Below are positions 1 through 12,287 of a DNA stretch of 64,000 nucleotides, one piece after another. Each line of letters begins with the position of its first letter. Positions within the stretch are counted from its first letter, which is position 1. A program made the translations under genes and the position numbers. Source of the DNA: Vulcanimicrobiota bacterium (GTDB lineage: Bacteria; Vulcanimicrobiota; Vulcanimicrobiia; Vulcanimicrobiales; Vulcanimicrobiaceae); the NCBI GenBank assembly GCA_013036095.1, contig JAAXCW010000010.1, forward strand, positions 1 to 64,000, read 5' to 3'. The notes under the pieces were generated by a model that did not search any database, was not told where the DNA came from, and saw only the letters and a program-made list of their open reading frames with translations.

Positions 1-469
1 ACACGGCGGCGCCCGTGACGCCTTCGTTTTCGGGTGCTATTCCGTACGAGAAGACTCCGCCGCTTTGCGCGAAGGTCACGACCGGATTTGCGACGCCCGG
101 GTTGATGTTTTGCGGCGCTCCGCTGATGTGGTTCGTGCCTGCGTCGCCTGACGGCGAGGAGCAGGCGGGGACCGAAGCGGCGCATGCCGGCACCGGGGAG
201 ACCGGCGGCACTACGAATGTCGCCGGGCCCGTTATTGTCGGTGTGTTGACAAGTGTGGCCGTCAATCCGTTGGGCTGCCGAAACGTCGCGACGGTGTTCA
301 AACCGACCGTTCCGGTCTGCCCGATGTTCGCCGTGCCGACAGCGAACTGAAGCACGTTGGCCCCTAAGTTGCTGACGACACTCGTCGGCGGACTGGCGTT
401 GCCGTTTGCTGAGCACCCTGCAAGGAGCGCCCCAACGACAACTGCCGCGATGAGTTTTAGTTGAGTCAA
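1..469 (-). CDS. Secreted lipoprotein, partial (C-terminus beyond window)
   Basis: This frame starts at a TTG (469-467) and stays open to the left edge. The start has an AAGGAG ribosome site at 480-475, five bases away. The N-terminus has a hydrophobic stretch ending in LLAGCSANG, a good lipobox, so the product is probably a lipid-anchored envelope protein. The mature part is rich in Ser, Thr, Pro, Gly and Asn and resembles low-complexity extracellular domains; I recognise no family. The ribosome site overlaps the stop codon of the TonB-dependent receptor upstream, so the two are probably translated together. The protein may act at the cell surface with that receptor, but this is inference from position only. 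Confidence 0.75.
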   Translation of the reverse strand, partial: MTQLKLIAAVVVGALLAGCSANGNASPPTSVVSNLGANVLQFAVGTANIGQTGTVGLNTVATFRQPNGLTATLVNTPTITGPATFVVPPVSPVPACAASVPACSSPSGDAGTNHISGAPQNINPGVANPVVTFAQSGGVFSYGIAPENEGVTGAAV

Positions 470-478
470 TGTGGCTCC

Positions 479-3400
479 TTACATCTTGACTTGGAAGTAG
501 AAGTAGAATTGCCGGATGCCGGTGGGCGAATCGATATAGGCGTTCCGCCCGTAGCGGAGTGCTCCATAATCGCCGATCATGCCGTATTGCGGGAAGGCTA
601 GCCCGGTAGCATTTTGACCGGTCAGCGGACCACCAATACCATTGGCAAGCGGCTGCCACCGGCCGTTCAGCGACGGACCGCCGAAGAGCGACCCGAACAC
701 GTTGAAAACTTCCAGGCCCGCGGTCCACGTCTTCGGCGCATTGTATTCAATGTTGAAGTTCGTAACGGACGTTGGGTGGGAAAGTTTTCCGCCGTTTGCC
801 GCGGACATCGGGATGCCGCGGTTTACGGCGACGTTCGGTGCGAAGAATGAGCCGGGGTTCATCGGATCGACGTACTGGCCGGCGCCCGTCGTCGAGCAGC
901 CGGGGCATGCGTTCGTGAACGGAATGTTATACGGTTGACCGTTTACAAAGCCCGACGTGATCAAGCCGGGGCTCACCGGGTAACCTATGTTCCATTGCGT
1001 TTGGCTGCCCAAGCGCCAGCCGCCAAGCGTTTGATACGAAAGATCAAACGTCGAAACGAATGGCGACAGGAACCCTACGCGATAGACGTTGCCGAGCAGA
1101 ACCGACGCTGCGGGGATGGACGGGAAAAAGTCCTCGCTGCTCGAGGTCGGGATGACGCTCGTGAACTCGTTTTGGTACGTGAAACTGACCTGCCCGGAGA
1201 ATCCGTAGGTCTGTTCCTTGGTGAATTGCAGCTCGACGCCGGTGGCCTGGCTCTTTCCCAGGTTATTGGCAACCGAGGGATTGAAGATCAGCGCGCCGGT
1301 GATCGGGTTGGTCAGCTGGATGCCGCCAACGATTTTCGGCGTGGAGACAAACGCCCACTGATCTTGAGCTTTGCGATACCACGGTGTTAGTTTGAACGAA
1401 ACGCCGTTCATGAAACCGTGCGTGAACTGATGTTCCCACGAAAAGTCCGCGTTCACATAAACGGTAGGCCGGATCGGTTCCAAAGGAACGCTGCCGGCGA
1501 ATCCCTGCGCATTGTCCCAATAGAGTTGCTCTGCGTAGTTCACGCAGTGCTGATCCGCAAGGGCGCCGCAGTTGTTGCCGTAGCCCGGGATACTGAAGAA
1601 CGCTCCGCCCGGGCCTCCAAAATAGGCCGGATTGGCGGTGACGTCGACTGATGCCAAAATCGGCATTTCGACCGAACGTCCCCATGACGCGCGAATCGAG
1701 TCGTTGGCTCCTAAGCGGTACGTTGCCGAGAGAATCGGCTCCGGAACGATCGGGCGATGCGATTGAGACGTGAACTGCGGGAACGTGGCTACCGGGCAGT
1801 TTCCCGGAAGGGTCGTTTGGATCGCGCCCGAGACCGGATTGCGATAGGTCGTCACGGTCGCGGCGTTCGTGCTCGGGAAGGTCTGCAACGTACCGTCGGG
1901 GTTCGTGGAGTACGTCGGCAGGTAGAGAGACGTGCACGTTGCGGGGTCAATCTTTGGATTGGGGTATTGGAAGTTGACCATATCAACGCGCAGTCCGCCC
2001 TCGACTTTGAGCTTATCGTTGGGCGACCACGTGTCATCCAAATAGAACGCGTAGTCGTTGCGGGTCACCGATGTATTTTCGTACGCAGTCGGGACTCTTT
2101 GCGGCGACGTTACACCGGGGAATCCGTAGATATAGCCGCAGTTGGTGACCGGTAAGTACGGGCACTGTGACTGCGGAATGAAGTCCTGGAATTCCGCCGG
2201 AGCCAAAAAGAGCGATGGTGAGCCATTCGCACTACTCACCCTCGTGTTCTGGCCGCTCATGAGGTTAGCGATCATTCCATAATAATCGGGGTACGGAGCG
2301 TCGAAAACCGGGATGAGATATTTGTAAACGGCGCCCGCCTTGAAGAGGTTCTTGTCGCTGAGCTGTTTGGTGAAGTCCAGTTTGAGACCGTTCTCGATGC
2401 CGCCTTGCAGCGACCGGTGCTCCGTATTGGTGGAAGAGTATCCGCCATTCAGGGCGCGATCGAACGTGACGACCGCGTTGTCGCGGAAAGCCATGGCTTC
2501 AAGGAAGCTCGAGTTGCTAATGTTCCAAGCGTAGCCGAGCTTGTAGGCGATGTTTGGCTGAATGCCGAGGTCGGGGGGCTGACCCGTCGATCCCAGCGTT
2601 TGTATCGGAGAGGTCTGGCCCGGATAGAGCGTGAGCATGTTTTCGATCAGAGACACGTTCGGTGAAATAGCCGTGGTGTAGCCAGGACAGCTCAATGCCG
2701 TCACGCAACCGCTGGTCGCATTCAGCGCCGGCGCCGCCAACCCGGCGTTTGCAAGCGCAAAGCTCAGGAAGAACGGGTCGCACGAAGCGTAACAGAGGTT
2801 ATTGAAGTTATTGAAGCCGCCGTAGCCTGAGTAGAACTGGTGGTTCGCCATATCTACGAAAGCTTGCAGCTGCTGATTGTTGTTGTGTCCAAATTTGAGG
2901 ACGAAATTGCCGATGACTTCTCTCGACGTTTGCAAATAGCGTGAGAAGCAGGTTCCCAGGGCTAAGCAATTCGTGCTGAGCGTGTTGTAAGCGCTCGAGA
3001 GATTTCGGCCGTCATAAGATAGGTAGCCGGAAATGCGTCCGTTCGGGCTGGCGAAACCCCACTCGCCGTTAATACCGTGCCGGAACGTCGGCGCACCGAT
3101 ACCGATCTGCCCCGTGGCAAATCCCGGATACGCGCCGCGTTTAGCGATCAAGTTGAACGTACCGGTTCCATAGTTATCCTGCGACGCGTTCCCAAGGCCG
3201 GGCGTCAGCTGTGCACTCTGGAGGCCCAGCCCCGGCACCGCTAACGTGTTCGTGAATTGGTTCGTAAAGGCGTCGGTATAGGGAATGCCTTCGAACTCGA
3301 AGTTCTCTTCGTTCTCGCGGCCGCCGCGGATGACGGGATAGCCACTCGAGTCCGCCGAGCCGCCCGGCAGAGACGTGATAAGCGTCGATTCCGTGAGGTT

Positions 3401-3889
3401 CAGCGCCGTGCCCAGGATCGTCTGGACTTGGTGCTGGGTCACGCTATATGTATTTACCGTTTGATTCGGCTGAAACGCGCCGCCTGCGCTCCGTGAGGTT
3501 ACGTGCGCAATCGTGCGCAGCGACTTCACGAGCGTCGTACTGACGCTCGTCGACAGATCGGCGAAGATGTTTTGGCCCGGAATAGATACGGGCTCGTAAC
3601 CCAGAAGGTTGAACGAGACCGCGTATGTGTCAGGCGCGACGCCTGCTATTGAATAAAAACCCGCACTATTGGTAGTGGCAGAATACTTGCCGGTCGGCGC
3701 AACCGCCCAGACCTGTACTCCCGCCAAAGGCAGCTGCGTCGCGGAATCCTTCACGGTTCCGGTTAGGACCCCCGTGGTTCCAGCAAACGCGGGTGTGCCG
3801 ATTTGTACGAGCAATAAGCTCGTGATAAAAAGTGCCGCGAACAAACGTAAAATCGTCCGCGCACTTTGCTTGCCATGAAAAGAGCTCAT
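479..3889 (-). CDS. TonB-dependent outer-membrane receptor with carboxypeptidase-like regulatory domain
   Basis: A 1136-residue outer-membrane receptor. Residues 1-36 form a signal peptide ending near AFAG. Residues about 38-115 form a CarboxypepD_reg-like beta domain (TGVLTGTVKDSATQLPLAGV). A plug domain follows (VIRGGRENEENFEFEGIPYTDAF, split here as VIRGGRENEE and NFEFEGIPYT). The rest is a long beta barrel rich in aromatic and Asn residues, ending in FYFYFQVKM as expected for a last beta strand. Such proteins import substrates using TonB energy. The substrate cannot be told from sequence. The gene lies 129 bases downstream of rpoB on the same strand and is followed, with overlap of the ribosome site, by a lipoprotein that could be its surface partner. 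Confidence 0.9.
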   Translation of the reverse strand: MSSFHGKQSARTILRLFAALFITSLLLVQIGTPAFAGTTGVLTGTVKDSATQLPLAGVQVWAVAPTGKYSATTNSAGFYSIAGVAPDTYAVSFNLLGYEPVSIPGQNIFADLSTSVSTTLVKSLRTIAHVTSRSAGGAFQPNQTVNTYSVTQHQVQTILGTALNLTESTLITSLPGGSADSSGYPVIRGGRENEENFEFEGIPYTDAFTNQFTNTLAVPGLGLQSAQLTPGLGNASQDNYGTGTFNLIAKRGAYPGFATGQIGIGAPTFRHGINGEWGFASPNGRISGYLSYDGRNLSSAYNTLSTNCLALGTCFSRYLQTSREVIGNFVLKFGHNNNQQLQAFVDMANHQFYSGYGGFNNFNNLCYASCDPFFLSFALANAGLAAPALNATSGCVTALSCPGYTTAISPNVSLIENMLTLYPGQTSPIQTLGSTGQPPDLGIQPNIAYKLGYAWNISNSSFLEAMAFRDNAVVTFDRALNGGYSSTNTEHRSLQGGIENGLKLDFTKQLSDKNLFKAGAVYKYLIPVFDAPYPDYYGMIANLMSGQNTRVSSANGSPSLFLAPAEFQDFIPQSQCPYLPVTNCGYIYGFPGVTSPQRVPTAYENTSVTRNDYAFYLDDTWSPNDKLKVEGGLRVDMVNFQYPNPKIDPATCTSLYLPTYSTNPDGTLQTFPSTNAATVTTYRNPVSGAIQTTLPGNCPVATFPQFTSQSHRPIVPEPILSATYRLGANDSIRASWGRSVEMPILASVDVTANPAYFGGPGGAFFSIPGYGNNCGALADQHCVNYAEQLYWDNAQGFAGSVPLEPIRPTVYVNADFSWEHQFTHGFMNGVSFKLTPWYRKAQDQWAFVSTPKIVGGIQLTNPITGALIFNPSVANNLGKSQATGVELQFTKEQTYGFSGQVSFTYQNEFTSVIPTSSSEDFFPSIPAASVLLGNVYRVGFLSPFVSTFDLSYQTLGGWRLGSQTQWNIGYPVSPGLITSGFVNGQPYNIPFTNACPGCSTTGAGQYVDPMNPGSFFAPNVAVNRGIPMSAANGGKLSHPTSVTNFNIEYNAPKTWTAGLEVFNVFGSLFGGPSLNGRWQPLANGIGGPLTGQNATGLAFPQYGMIGDYGALRYGRNAYIDSPTGIRQFYFYFQVKM

Positions 3890-3930
3890 GAGCTTCCCTT
3901 TCAGATTTGCAAATAGCGCCGCTAATAAGT

Positions 3931-3951
3931 AGGTAGGCCGAAGGCCTGCCT
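3931..3951 (-). terminator. Imperfect hairpin after rpoB
   Basis: The bases form a 9-bp stem with one mismatch around a 3-base loop (AGGCAGGCC-TTC-GGCCTACCT on the minus strand). It lies between rpoB and the TonB-dependent receptor. There is no clear T-run after it, so it may be a weak terminator or a processing site for the rpoB mRNA. Confidence 0.35.
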
Positions 3952-3991
3952 GTCTGGCGGATTCCCCTAGCCTGCTCTAATCCCTTTTTAA

Positions 3992-4015
3992 CCCTTCGCC
4001 GCGCTCAGGGCAGAC
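3992..4015. repeat. Diverged copy of dispersed CCTTCG...GCTCAGG repeat
   Basis: This 24-base stretch directly follows the rpoB stop codon. It shares the CCTTCG and GCTCAGG blocks with a copy inside trpE/pabB (56856-56879) and with a diverged one at the end of recX (63695-63718). It is the most diverged of the three. All three sit at 3' ends of genes. Confidence 0.5.
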
Positions 4016-4018
4016 TGG

Positions 4019-7930
<3,912 letters not shown>

Positions 7931-7994
7931 TATCTCTCTCTCTTCGGTGGTATATAAGGAAGGAAGCCGATCGTCCCCGCCCCGAGCACACGAA

Positions 7995-8037
7995 AAAGAA
8001 CGACGCCGACCACCCCGCTCGTGGTGACTCGTTCTTT
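7995..8037 (-). promoter_or_regulatory. Terminator-like hairpin in the rpoB leader
   Basis: AAAGAACGA and TCGTTCTTT form a 9-bp outer stem, with an inner ACCAC/GTGGT stem at 8009-8025. On the minus strand it ends in TTCTTTTTC. It lies between the candidate promoter (8075-8080) and the rpoB ATG (7930). It could be an attenuator for rpoB, or the terminator of a transcript from further upstream. The dyad is directly visible; the role is inference. Confidence 0.5.
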
Positions 8038-8074
8038 CTTTTTTATATGCCTAGCGGCCAGGGCACAGGCGAAT

Positions 8075-8080
8075 AGTATA
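8075..8080 (-). promoter_or_regulatory. Candidate -10 element for rpoB
   Basis: TATACT on the minus strand, about 145 bases before the rpoB ATG. A 17-base spacer leads to TTGTAG, a poor -35. The rest of 7931-8158 holds only the leader hairpin and no other gene that I can support. Confidence 0.35.
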
Positions 8081-8158
8081 TCACCCGCCCAAAATCACTA
8101 CAAGGGCGGCGGAACCTAACCCCCCGGAGAAGTCCCCGAGGTTACTTGGCCTGCTCGG

Positions 8159-8323
8159 CTACTCGGCTGGCTGGATGAGGAGCGTGCGGCCGGAGCGGCG
8201 GCCGCGGTGAAGACGGTCGAAGATTTTGTGTCCAAAAACCAGCGCAAACAGCCAAGCGATTGGCAACAACGCTGTGAAAAAGAAAATCTCTTCAACCACA
8301 AAGGGTGGGTGATGTCGCGACAT
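8159..8323 (-). CDS. Small single-span membrane protein (54 aa)
   Basis: An ATG-to-TAG frame in the gap upstream of rpoB encodes 54 residues. It begins MSRHHPPFVVEEIFFF, followed by one hydrophobic span (about residues 14-31) and a basic tail DRLHRGRRSGR. This is the layout of a small bitopic inner-membrane protein with its positive end in the cytoplasm. It has no good ribosome site (CCCCGTAAC before the ATG) and I recognise no family. Support is the plausible composition and the otherwise empty gap. A different-frame 81-codon alternative over the same bases looks like random sequence. Confidence 0.45.
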   Translation of the reverse strand: MSRHHPPFVVEEIFFFTALLPIAWLFALVFGHKIFDRLHRGRRSGRTLLIQPAE

Positions 8324-8388
8324 GTTACGGGGAGTCTATCACACGCTTGACCGCGTGGCAAGCCCGAGATTGTGGAAGAACATTATGA

Positions 8389-8823
8389 ATGAACTGGTCG
8401 ATCGACTCCGCCGATGCATTCTCCGTCGCGCGCGTGCGCCGCAGCGCTATTGACGCCGTACGAGGACTCAGCGAAGATCCGGGAGCAGATCTCTTCGCGC
8501 TCGAGCTGGTACTCGGTGAGTTGCTTGCCGCCGAAACCGAGCGCGGCCATTGGGCGCTAGCGGTTTCCGTGGAGAGCGAGTTGGCGGGACCGACGATCCA
8601 CGTATACGCGCAGGGCCCGCCTGCAATCGGCGTCGATCACAACGAATACCGCCGCGCAATTTTGTTGGGGACGCGCGTTCCGCTCACGGTCGAAGCCAGC
8701 GCGCAGGGCACGCACATCGCTTTGCGCGTGCCGCCCGAAGCGTCGGGAGAAGCCATGTTCCGCTCGCGCGCTACGGAGACGTACCAGCGCGCGCAGGAGA
8801 TCAGCCGCCGCTACACCTACTAG
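8389..8823 (+). CDS. RsbW-like GHKL-fold protein, degenerate
   Basis: The 144-residue product resembles serine/threonine-kinase anti-sigma factors of the RsbW/HATPase_c_2 type, chiefly in the helix ALELVLGELLAAETERG, which aligns with the N-box helix (ELVxNAxxHG) of this family. The key Asn is absent and I see no DxGxG box, so ATP binding or hydrolysis may be lost. It may still bind partner proteins. An ATG four bases earlier (8385) is in another frame. It lies nine bases before the next plus-strand gene, so the two are probably cotranscribed. Confidence 0.5.
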   Translation: MNWSIDSADAFSVARVRRSAIDAVRGLSEDPGADLFALELVLGELLAAETERGHWALAVSVESELAGPTIHVYAQGPPAIGVDHNEYRRAILLGTRVPLTVEASAQGTHIALRVPPEASGEAMFRSRATETYQRAQEISRRYTY

Positions 8824-8832
8824 GGCCACGCG

Positions 8833-9537
8833 ATGCTATCCGTCGCGATCCTCGCAGCGCTTACACCGCTGCAGATGTTCTTTGCAGCCGAAGACGCGTG
8901 GGAAGCTCGCGCGCTTCCCGCCTATGTTGCTTTTGATACCCTCATCACGCATCGCGATGCGGCCGGCAACGTGACCCGCGGAAACGAGCACGTCGTGCTG
9001 CGGACGTTCGATCACTGGTGCGCAACCGTCGAGATCGATCAGGGCTTCGCGCAAACGAAAACGAGCCGCGGCCCCAACTGCGAAGGGCCGGCTTACTCTC
9101 CGCTCGGCTTTAATATTTCGTCGGTCTATCCGGGGAGCGCGCAGCCCGATCCGTTCGCACCCTCCAACCTTCCTGTTATCGCGCACGTTCGTGCCATCCA
9201 TTACGAGGTCACGCTCGCCGGCGACGAGCAACTCGACGATACCGGCGTTTATCACTTGACCTTGCGCCCGCTCAACGCAGCCGAGCATTATCCGCTGCGC
9301 GCGCTGTGGGTCGATCGCGCAACGTTTCAAGTGCGCAAGCTCACCTATGCGGAAAATCCGGGCGGGTGGAGCGCATCGATCGACTATTCGTTCAAACCAT
9401 ATGGTCCGCAAGCGATCTGGTGGATATCCCAAATCGACGCAAACTGGCAGCCCGCCGCGAACTCCAAGGATCGCGCGTTTTCGAGCACGCTCGTGTTGCA
9501 GAATGTGAGCTTTCCGGCGCTCGAAACTGCTAAGTAA
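8833..9537 (+). CDS. Predicted secreted protein of unknown function
   Basis: This 234-residue protein has a short hydrophobic N-terminus (MLSVAILAALTPLQMFFAA) that looks like a signal peptide. The rest is predicted beta-rich, with blocks such as YHLTLRPLNAAEHYPLRALWVD and FQVRKLTYAENPGGWSASIDYSF (given here only in part: RALWVDRATFQVRKLTY). This pattern recalls LolA/LolB or MucB-like half-barrels, but the match is only by eye. It has two Cys (near WCATVE and PNCEG). It follows the RsbW-like gene and overlaps by eight bases the 3' end of the convergent reductase gene. Confidence 0.6.
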   Translation: MLSVAILAALTPLQMFFAAEDAWEARALPAYVAFDTLITHRDAAGNVTRGNEHVVLRTFDHWCATVEIDQGFAQTKTSRGPNCEGPAYSPLGFNISSVYPGSAQPDPFAPSNLPVIAHVRAIHYEVTLAGDEQLDDTGVYHLTLRPLNAAEHYPLRALWVDRATFQVRKLTYAENPGGWSASIDYSFKPYGPQAIWWISQIDANWQPAANSKDRAFSSTLVLQNVSFPALETAK

Positions 9538-10453
9538 GCCTTTCCCGTCCGTGCGGCGTCAGGAGATCGAGGGTTGGCCCTATCGGAACGATCCGCGTCG
9601 GGTTTATCTCATCATGCGTCATGTAATAGTGGCGTTTAATTTGGTCGAAGTTCACCGTTCCGGCGATGCCTTCGATCTGATAGAGGTCGCGCAGGTAGCC
9701 CCAGAGGTTGGGATAGTCTACGATCCGGCGCAGGTTGCATTTGAAATGCCCGAAGTACACGGCGTCAAAGCGGATCATCGTCACGAACAGCTTCCAGTCG
9801 GTTTCCACCGGATGCGCTGCGACCAAGTACCGGCGATGAGCTAAGCGCTCTTCCAATCGATCGAGCGTTTCGAAGACGCGATACGCCGCTTTTTCATACG
9901 CTTCTTGCGAGGTGGCAAACCCGGCCCGGTACACGCCGTTGTTGACGGTTTCATAAATCAGCTCGTTGAGCGCCTCGATCTCCTCACGGTGTTCGGCGGG
10001 ATAGAGCTCAACGTGCCCCTTTGCAAACGCGTCGAACTGCGTCTCGAACGCACGCATGATATCGTCGTCGGAGTTGTTGACGATGCGGCCGGCCTGCTTA
10101 TCCCAAAGCGCCGGAACCGTGACCCGCCCGCGGTAATCCGGATCGCTTGCGGCATAGGCTTCGCTCAAAAACGTAAAGCCGTTCATGGGATCGCGCGAGT
10201 ATCCGGGTCCGTCGCGGAATGCCCAGCCGCGCTCGTCGCGTATCGGATCGACGGCCGTCATGCCAATCGCATCCTCGAGACTTTTGAGTTTGCGCACGAT
10301 GATCGTGCGCGAGGCCCACGGACATGCCCACGACACATAGAGATGGTAACGGCCCGCTTCGCCGGCAATGGCCTCGCGGAAGGCATCGACTTGGCGCTGG
10401 AAGTCCCCGCCGCTCTGTTCGTCCGGGAATTGGGCCTTGGCTATGGTGCTCAC
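9530..10453 (-). CDS. yqjG: Glutathionyl-hydroquinone reductase-like (Xi-class GST)
   Basis: The 307-residue protein matches the Xi-class glutathione transferase family (YqjG/EcoGHR, PcpF). These enzymes remove glutathione from glutathionyl-hydroquinones. Visible hallmarks are the catalytic Cys in YVSWACPWASRTII, the downstream VPALWDKQAGRIVNNSDDDI block that binds the gamma-Glu of glutathione, and the C-terminal helical domain with YLVAAHPVETDWKLF. It is likely cytoplasmic and used against quinone or electrophile stress. Whether the host makes glutathione cannot be judged here; a related thiol is possible. It is a single gene, convergent with the secreted-protein gene. Confidence 0.85.
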   Translation of the reverse strand: MSTIAKAQFPDEQSGGDFQRQVDAFREAIAGEAGRYHLYVSWACPWASRTIIVRKLKSLEDAIGMTAVDPIRDERGWAFRDGPGYSRDPMNGFTFLSEAYAASDPDYRGRVTVPALWDKQAGRIVNNSDDDIMRAFETQFDAFAKGHVELYPAEHREEIEALNELIYETVNNGVYRAGFATSQEAYEKAAYRVFETLDRLEERLAHRRYLVAAHPVETDWKLFVTMIRFDAVYFGHFKCNLRRIVDYPNLWGYLRDLYQIEGIAGTVNFDQIKRHYYMTHDEINPTRIVPIGPTLDLLTPHGRERLT

Positions 10454-10565
10454 GATGTAGATAACACGTTACCGTACCGAACGGAGGCGAACCCGCTAGG
10501 CCGCCGTAATGCTATTAGGGAAATGAGCGCTGCGCGCACAGCTCGCGTGGTCAGGACGTGCGTAG

Positions 10566-12287
10566 ATGGGTAATCTTGCGCGCGCAGTAGCATTCTTTGC
10601 TTTAAGCGTCGTGGCCGCATGGGTGCTGTACACGAATTTTTTTCGGCCTCCGTCCTGGACCTTTGGGCTCTGGGCATTCTCTTACTTTCCACCGATACAC
10701 GCACAACGCGGGCCCGGATTCGTCGATTTTCACGCCGTGGAAGTTCTGCCCGGCTCGCCCGCGGCCAAAGCCGGGATCGTTCCGGGCGATCGCGTGCGCA
10801 TTTTCGCCCGGTATCCGGAAGTGATCCTATTCCCTGTCGCGCACAGCAGTGTTCGCGTCTTACTATCGCATGCGGGGACGGTACGCGATGCGGTTCTCCG
10901 CGCCACTCCAATGTCAGGCGCATTCGAACCAGGCGACATGGTCTTACTCGTTATTGGACTCGTGCAGGTCGGCTTGGGCTTCCTGCTCGTTTGGAAACGC
11001 TGGAACAATCGTGACGCGCGCGCCCTTACATTGTACTTCGGCGCCAATGCCTGGGCGCTAGCCCCGTCTTTGCTCGTCTACCCGTTCGGCGCGCTCGAAG
11101 GGCCAATTCGGGATCTTTCCGATTTTTGCGCATACGGCGCGCTGGCGCTTTTCGCCGCGTCGTATCCTTCGGAGTCCGTACATGCCAGGGTTCGAGCTGC
11201 TATCGCGACATATGGCCCGATAGCCGCCATTGCTTTGGGTGCCTTTCTGTTCGGAAACGATGTGAGCTACTTCTGGTTCGGCCCCGCGCTGGATCTCTCG
11301 ATTCCCTATCACTACGGGACGCTATTTTTTGCAAGTTTGCTGCCATGCATCGGCCTAGTCGCGGGAGTGCTCACGGCAGCGCAGCCGCATCGTGCGCGGC
11401 TGGGAATTCTGCTTTGGTTCTTTCTGCTGAGCGTCACCGGCGCCGTGGCGTTCGATTTTCTCTTTTCGCTAGGGATTCCGTTCGTGACGATCCGCCCGCT
11501 CCTTTCCACGCTGTTAATTATGGACATCGGATTCGTCTACGTAATCCTGCGTCATCGGTTGTTCGATTTGAGTTTCGTTCTAAACCGGGCCGCAATTTAT
11601 GCGGTTCTCACGACTATTTTCGTTCCGCTTTTTGCGCTGTTTGAATGGCTGGCCGAACGTTACGTCTTGAGCCAAAACAGGACGGCTAATGCGCTGGTCC
11701 AAGTCGGCATTGCGCTGGTGCTCTTCATGTCCATCCGACGCGCCCACTCATATGCTGAGCGTTTTGTCGACCAATGGTTGTTTCGCGAGCGCCATGAAAA
11801 TGACCAGGCGCTGCGCACCTTTGCCCGTCATGTGGCCTTCATCACTGATAGCCGTACAATCGCTGACCGCAGCGCTCAGCTTGTCTGCACGAAAACCAAC
11901 GCTTCTTGGTCGGCGGTGTACACACGCGAGGGCTCATCGCCGTACTACCAACGAAGATCCGCTTGTGGCGATCTCGTTCCTCCGGCCACCATCGCCGAAA
12001 ACGATCCGGCGATAGTTGGGATGCGCGCGGATCGCGCAGCGTCCGAGCATCCCGAAAACTCGGTCATCGGCGATGCACTTGTTCTGCCGCTCCTCGCACG
12101 AGGTCAGCTGGCTGGTTTTATGGCATGCGGACCCAAGCGCAGCGGTGAGTCGTTTGCCCCTGACGAACGCGAAACGCTCCTACACGTCGCACACGAAGTT
12201 GCCTCCGCTCTCGACGGCGTACGCCTGACGGCGCTCGAGCGCGAAGTCGCACGTCTGCACGGCGGCTTATCACCCGCTAAGATCTAG
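10566..12287 (+). CDS. PDZ / multi-span membrane / GAF receptor without kinase domain (copy 1)
   Basis: A 573-residue membrane protein. Residues about 5-28 form one span. Residues about 40-115 form a PDZ domain (VEVLPGSPAAKAGIVPGDRV). Seven or eight more spans follow (about 125-390). Residues about 415-560 form a GAF-like domain ending in GQLAGFMACGPKR. No HisKA, HATPase, GGDEF or output domain follows. The layout is that of the input half of ComP-like sensor kinases. A paralog at 15983-17746 has the same order and the same GAF end (GFIACGPKR). The partner that carries the signal onward is unknown. Confidence 0.75.
   Translation: MGNLARAVAFFALSVVAAWVLYTNFFRPPSWTFGLWAFSYFPPIHAQRGPGFVDFHAVEVLPGSPAAKAGIVPGDRVRIFARYPEVILFPVAHSSVRVLLSHAGTVRDAVLRATPMSGAFEPGDMVLLVIGLVQVGLGFLLVWKRWNNRDARALTLYFGANAWALAPSLLVYPFGALEGPIRDLSDFCAYGALALFAASYPSESVHARVRAAIATYGPIAAIALGAFLFGNDVSYFWFGPALDLSIPYHYGTLFFASLLPCIGLVAGVLTAAQPHRARLGILLWFFLLSVTGAVAFDFLFSLGIPFVTIRPLLSTLLIMDIGFVYVILRHRLFDLSFVLNRAAIYAVLTTIFVPLFALFEWLAERYVLSQNRTANALVQVGIALVLFMSIRRAHSYAERFVDQWLFRERHENDQALRTFARHVAFITDSRTIADRSAQLVCTKTNASWSAVYTREGSSPYYQRRSACGDLVPPATIAENDPAIVGMRADRAASEHPENSVIGDALVLPLLARGQLAGFMACGPKRSGESFAPDERETLLHVAHEVASALDGVRLTALEREVARLHGGLSPAKI

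Noticed and set aside
15-350. A 111-codon plus-strand frame at the left edge
   Set aside because: The minus strand here encodes a lipoprotein with a ribosome site and lipobox; the plus frame has neither.
8116-8361. An 81-codon minus-strand frame upstream of rpoB
   Set aside because: Composition is random-looking (Ser/Ala/Pro/Cys) and the 54-aa frame on the same bases gives a sensible membrane protein.
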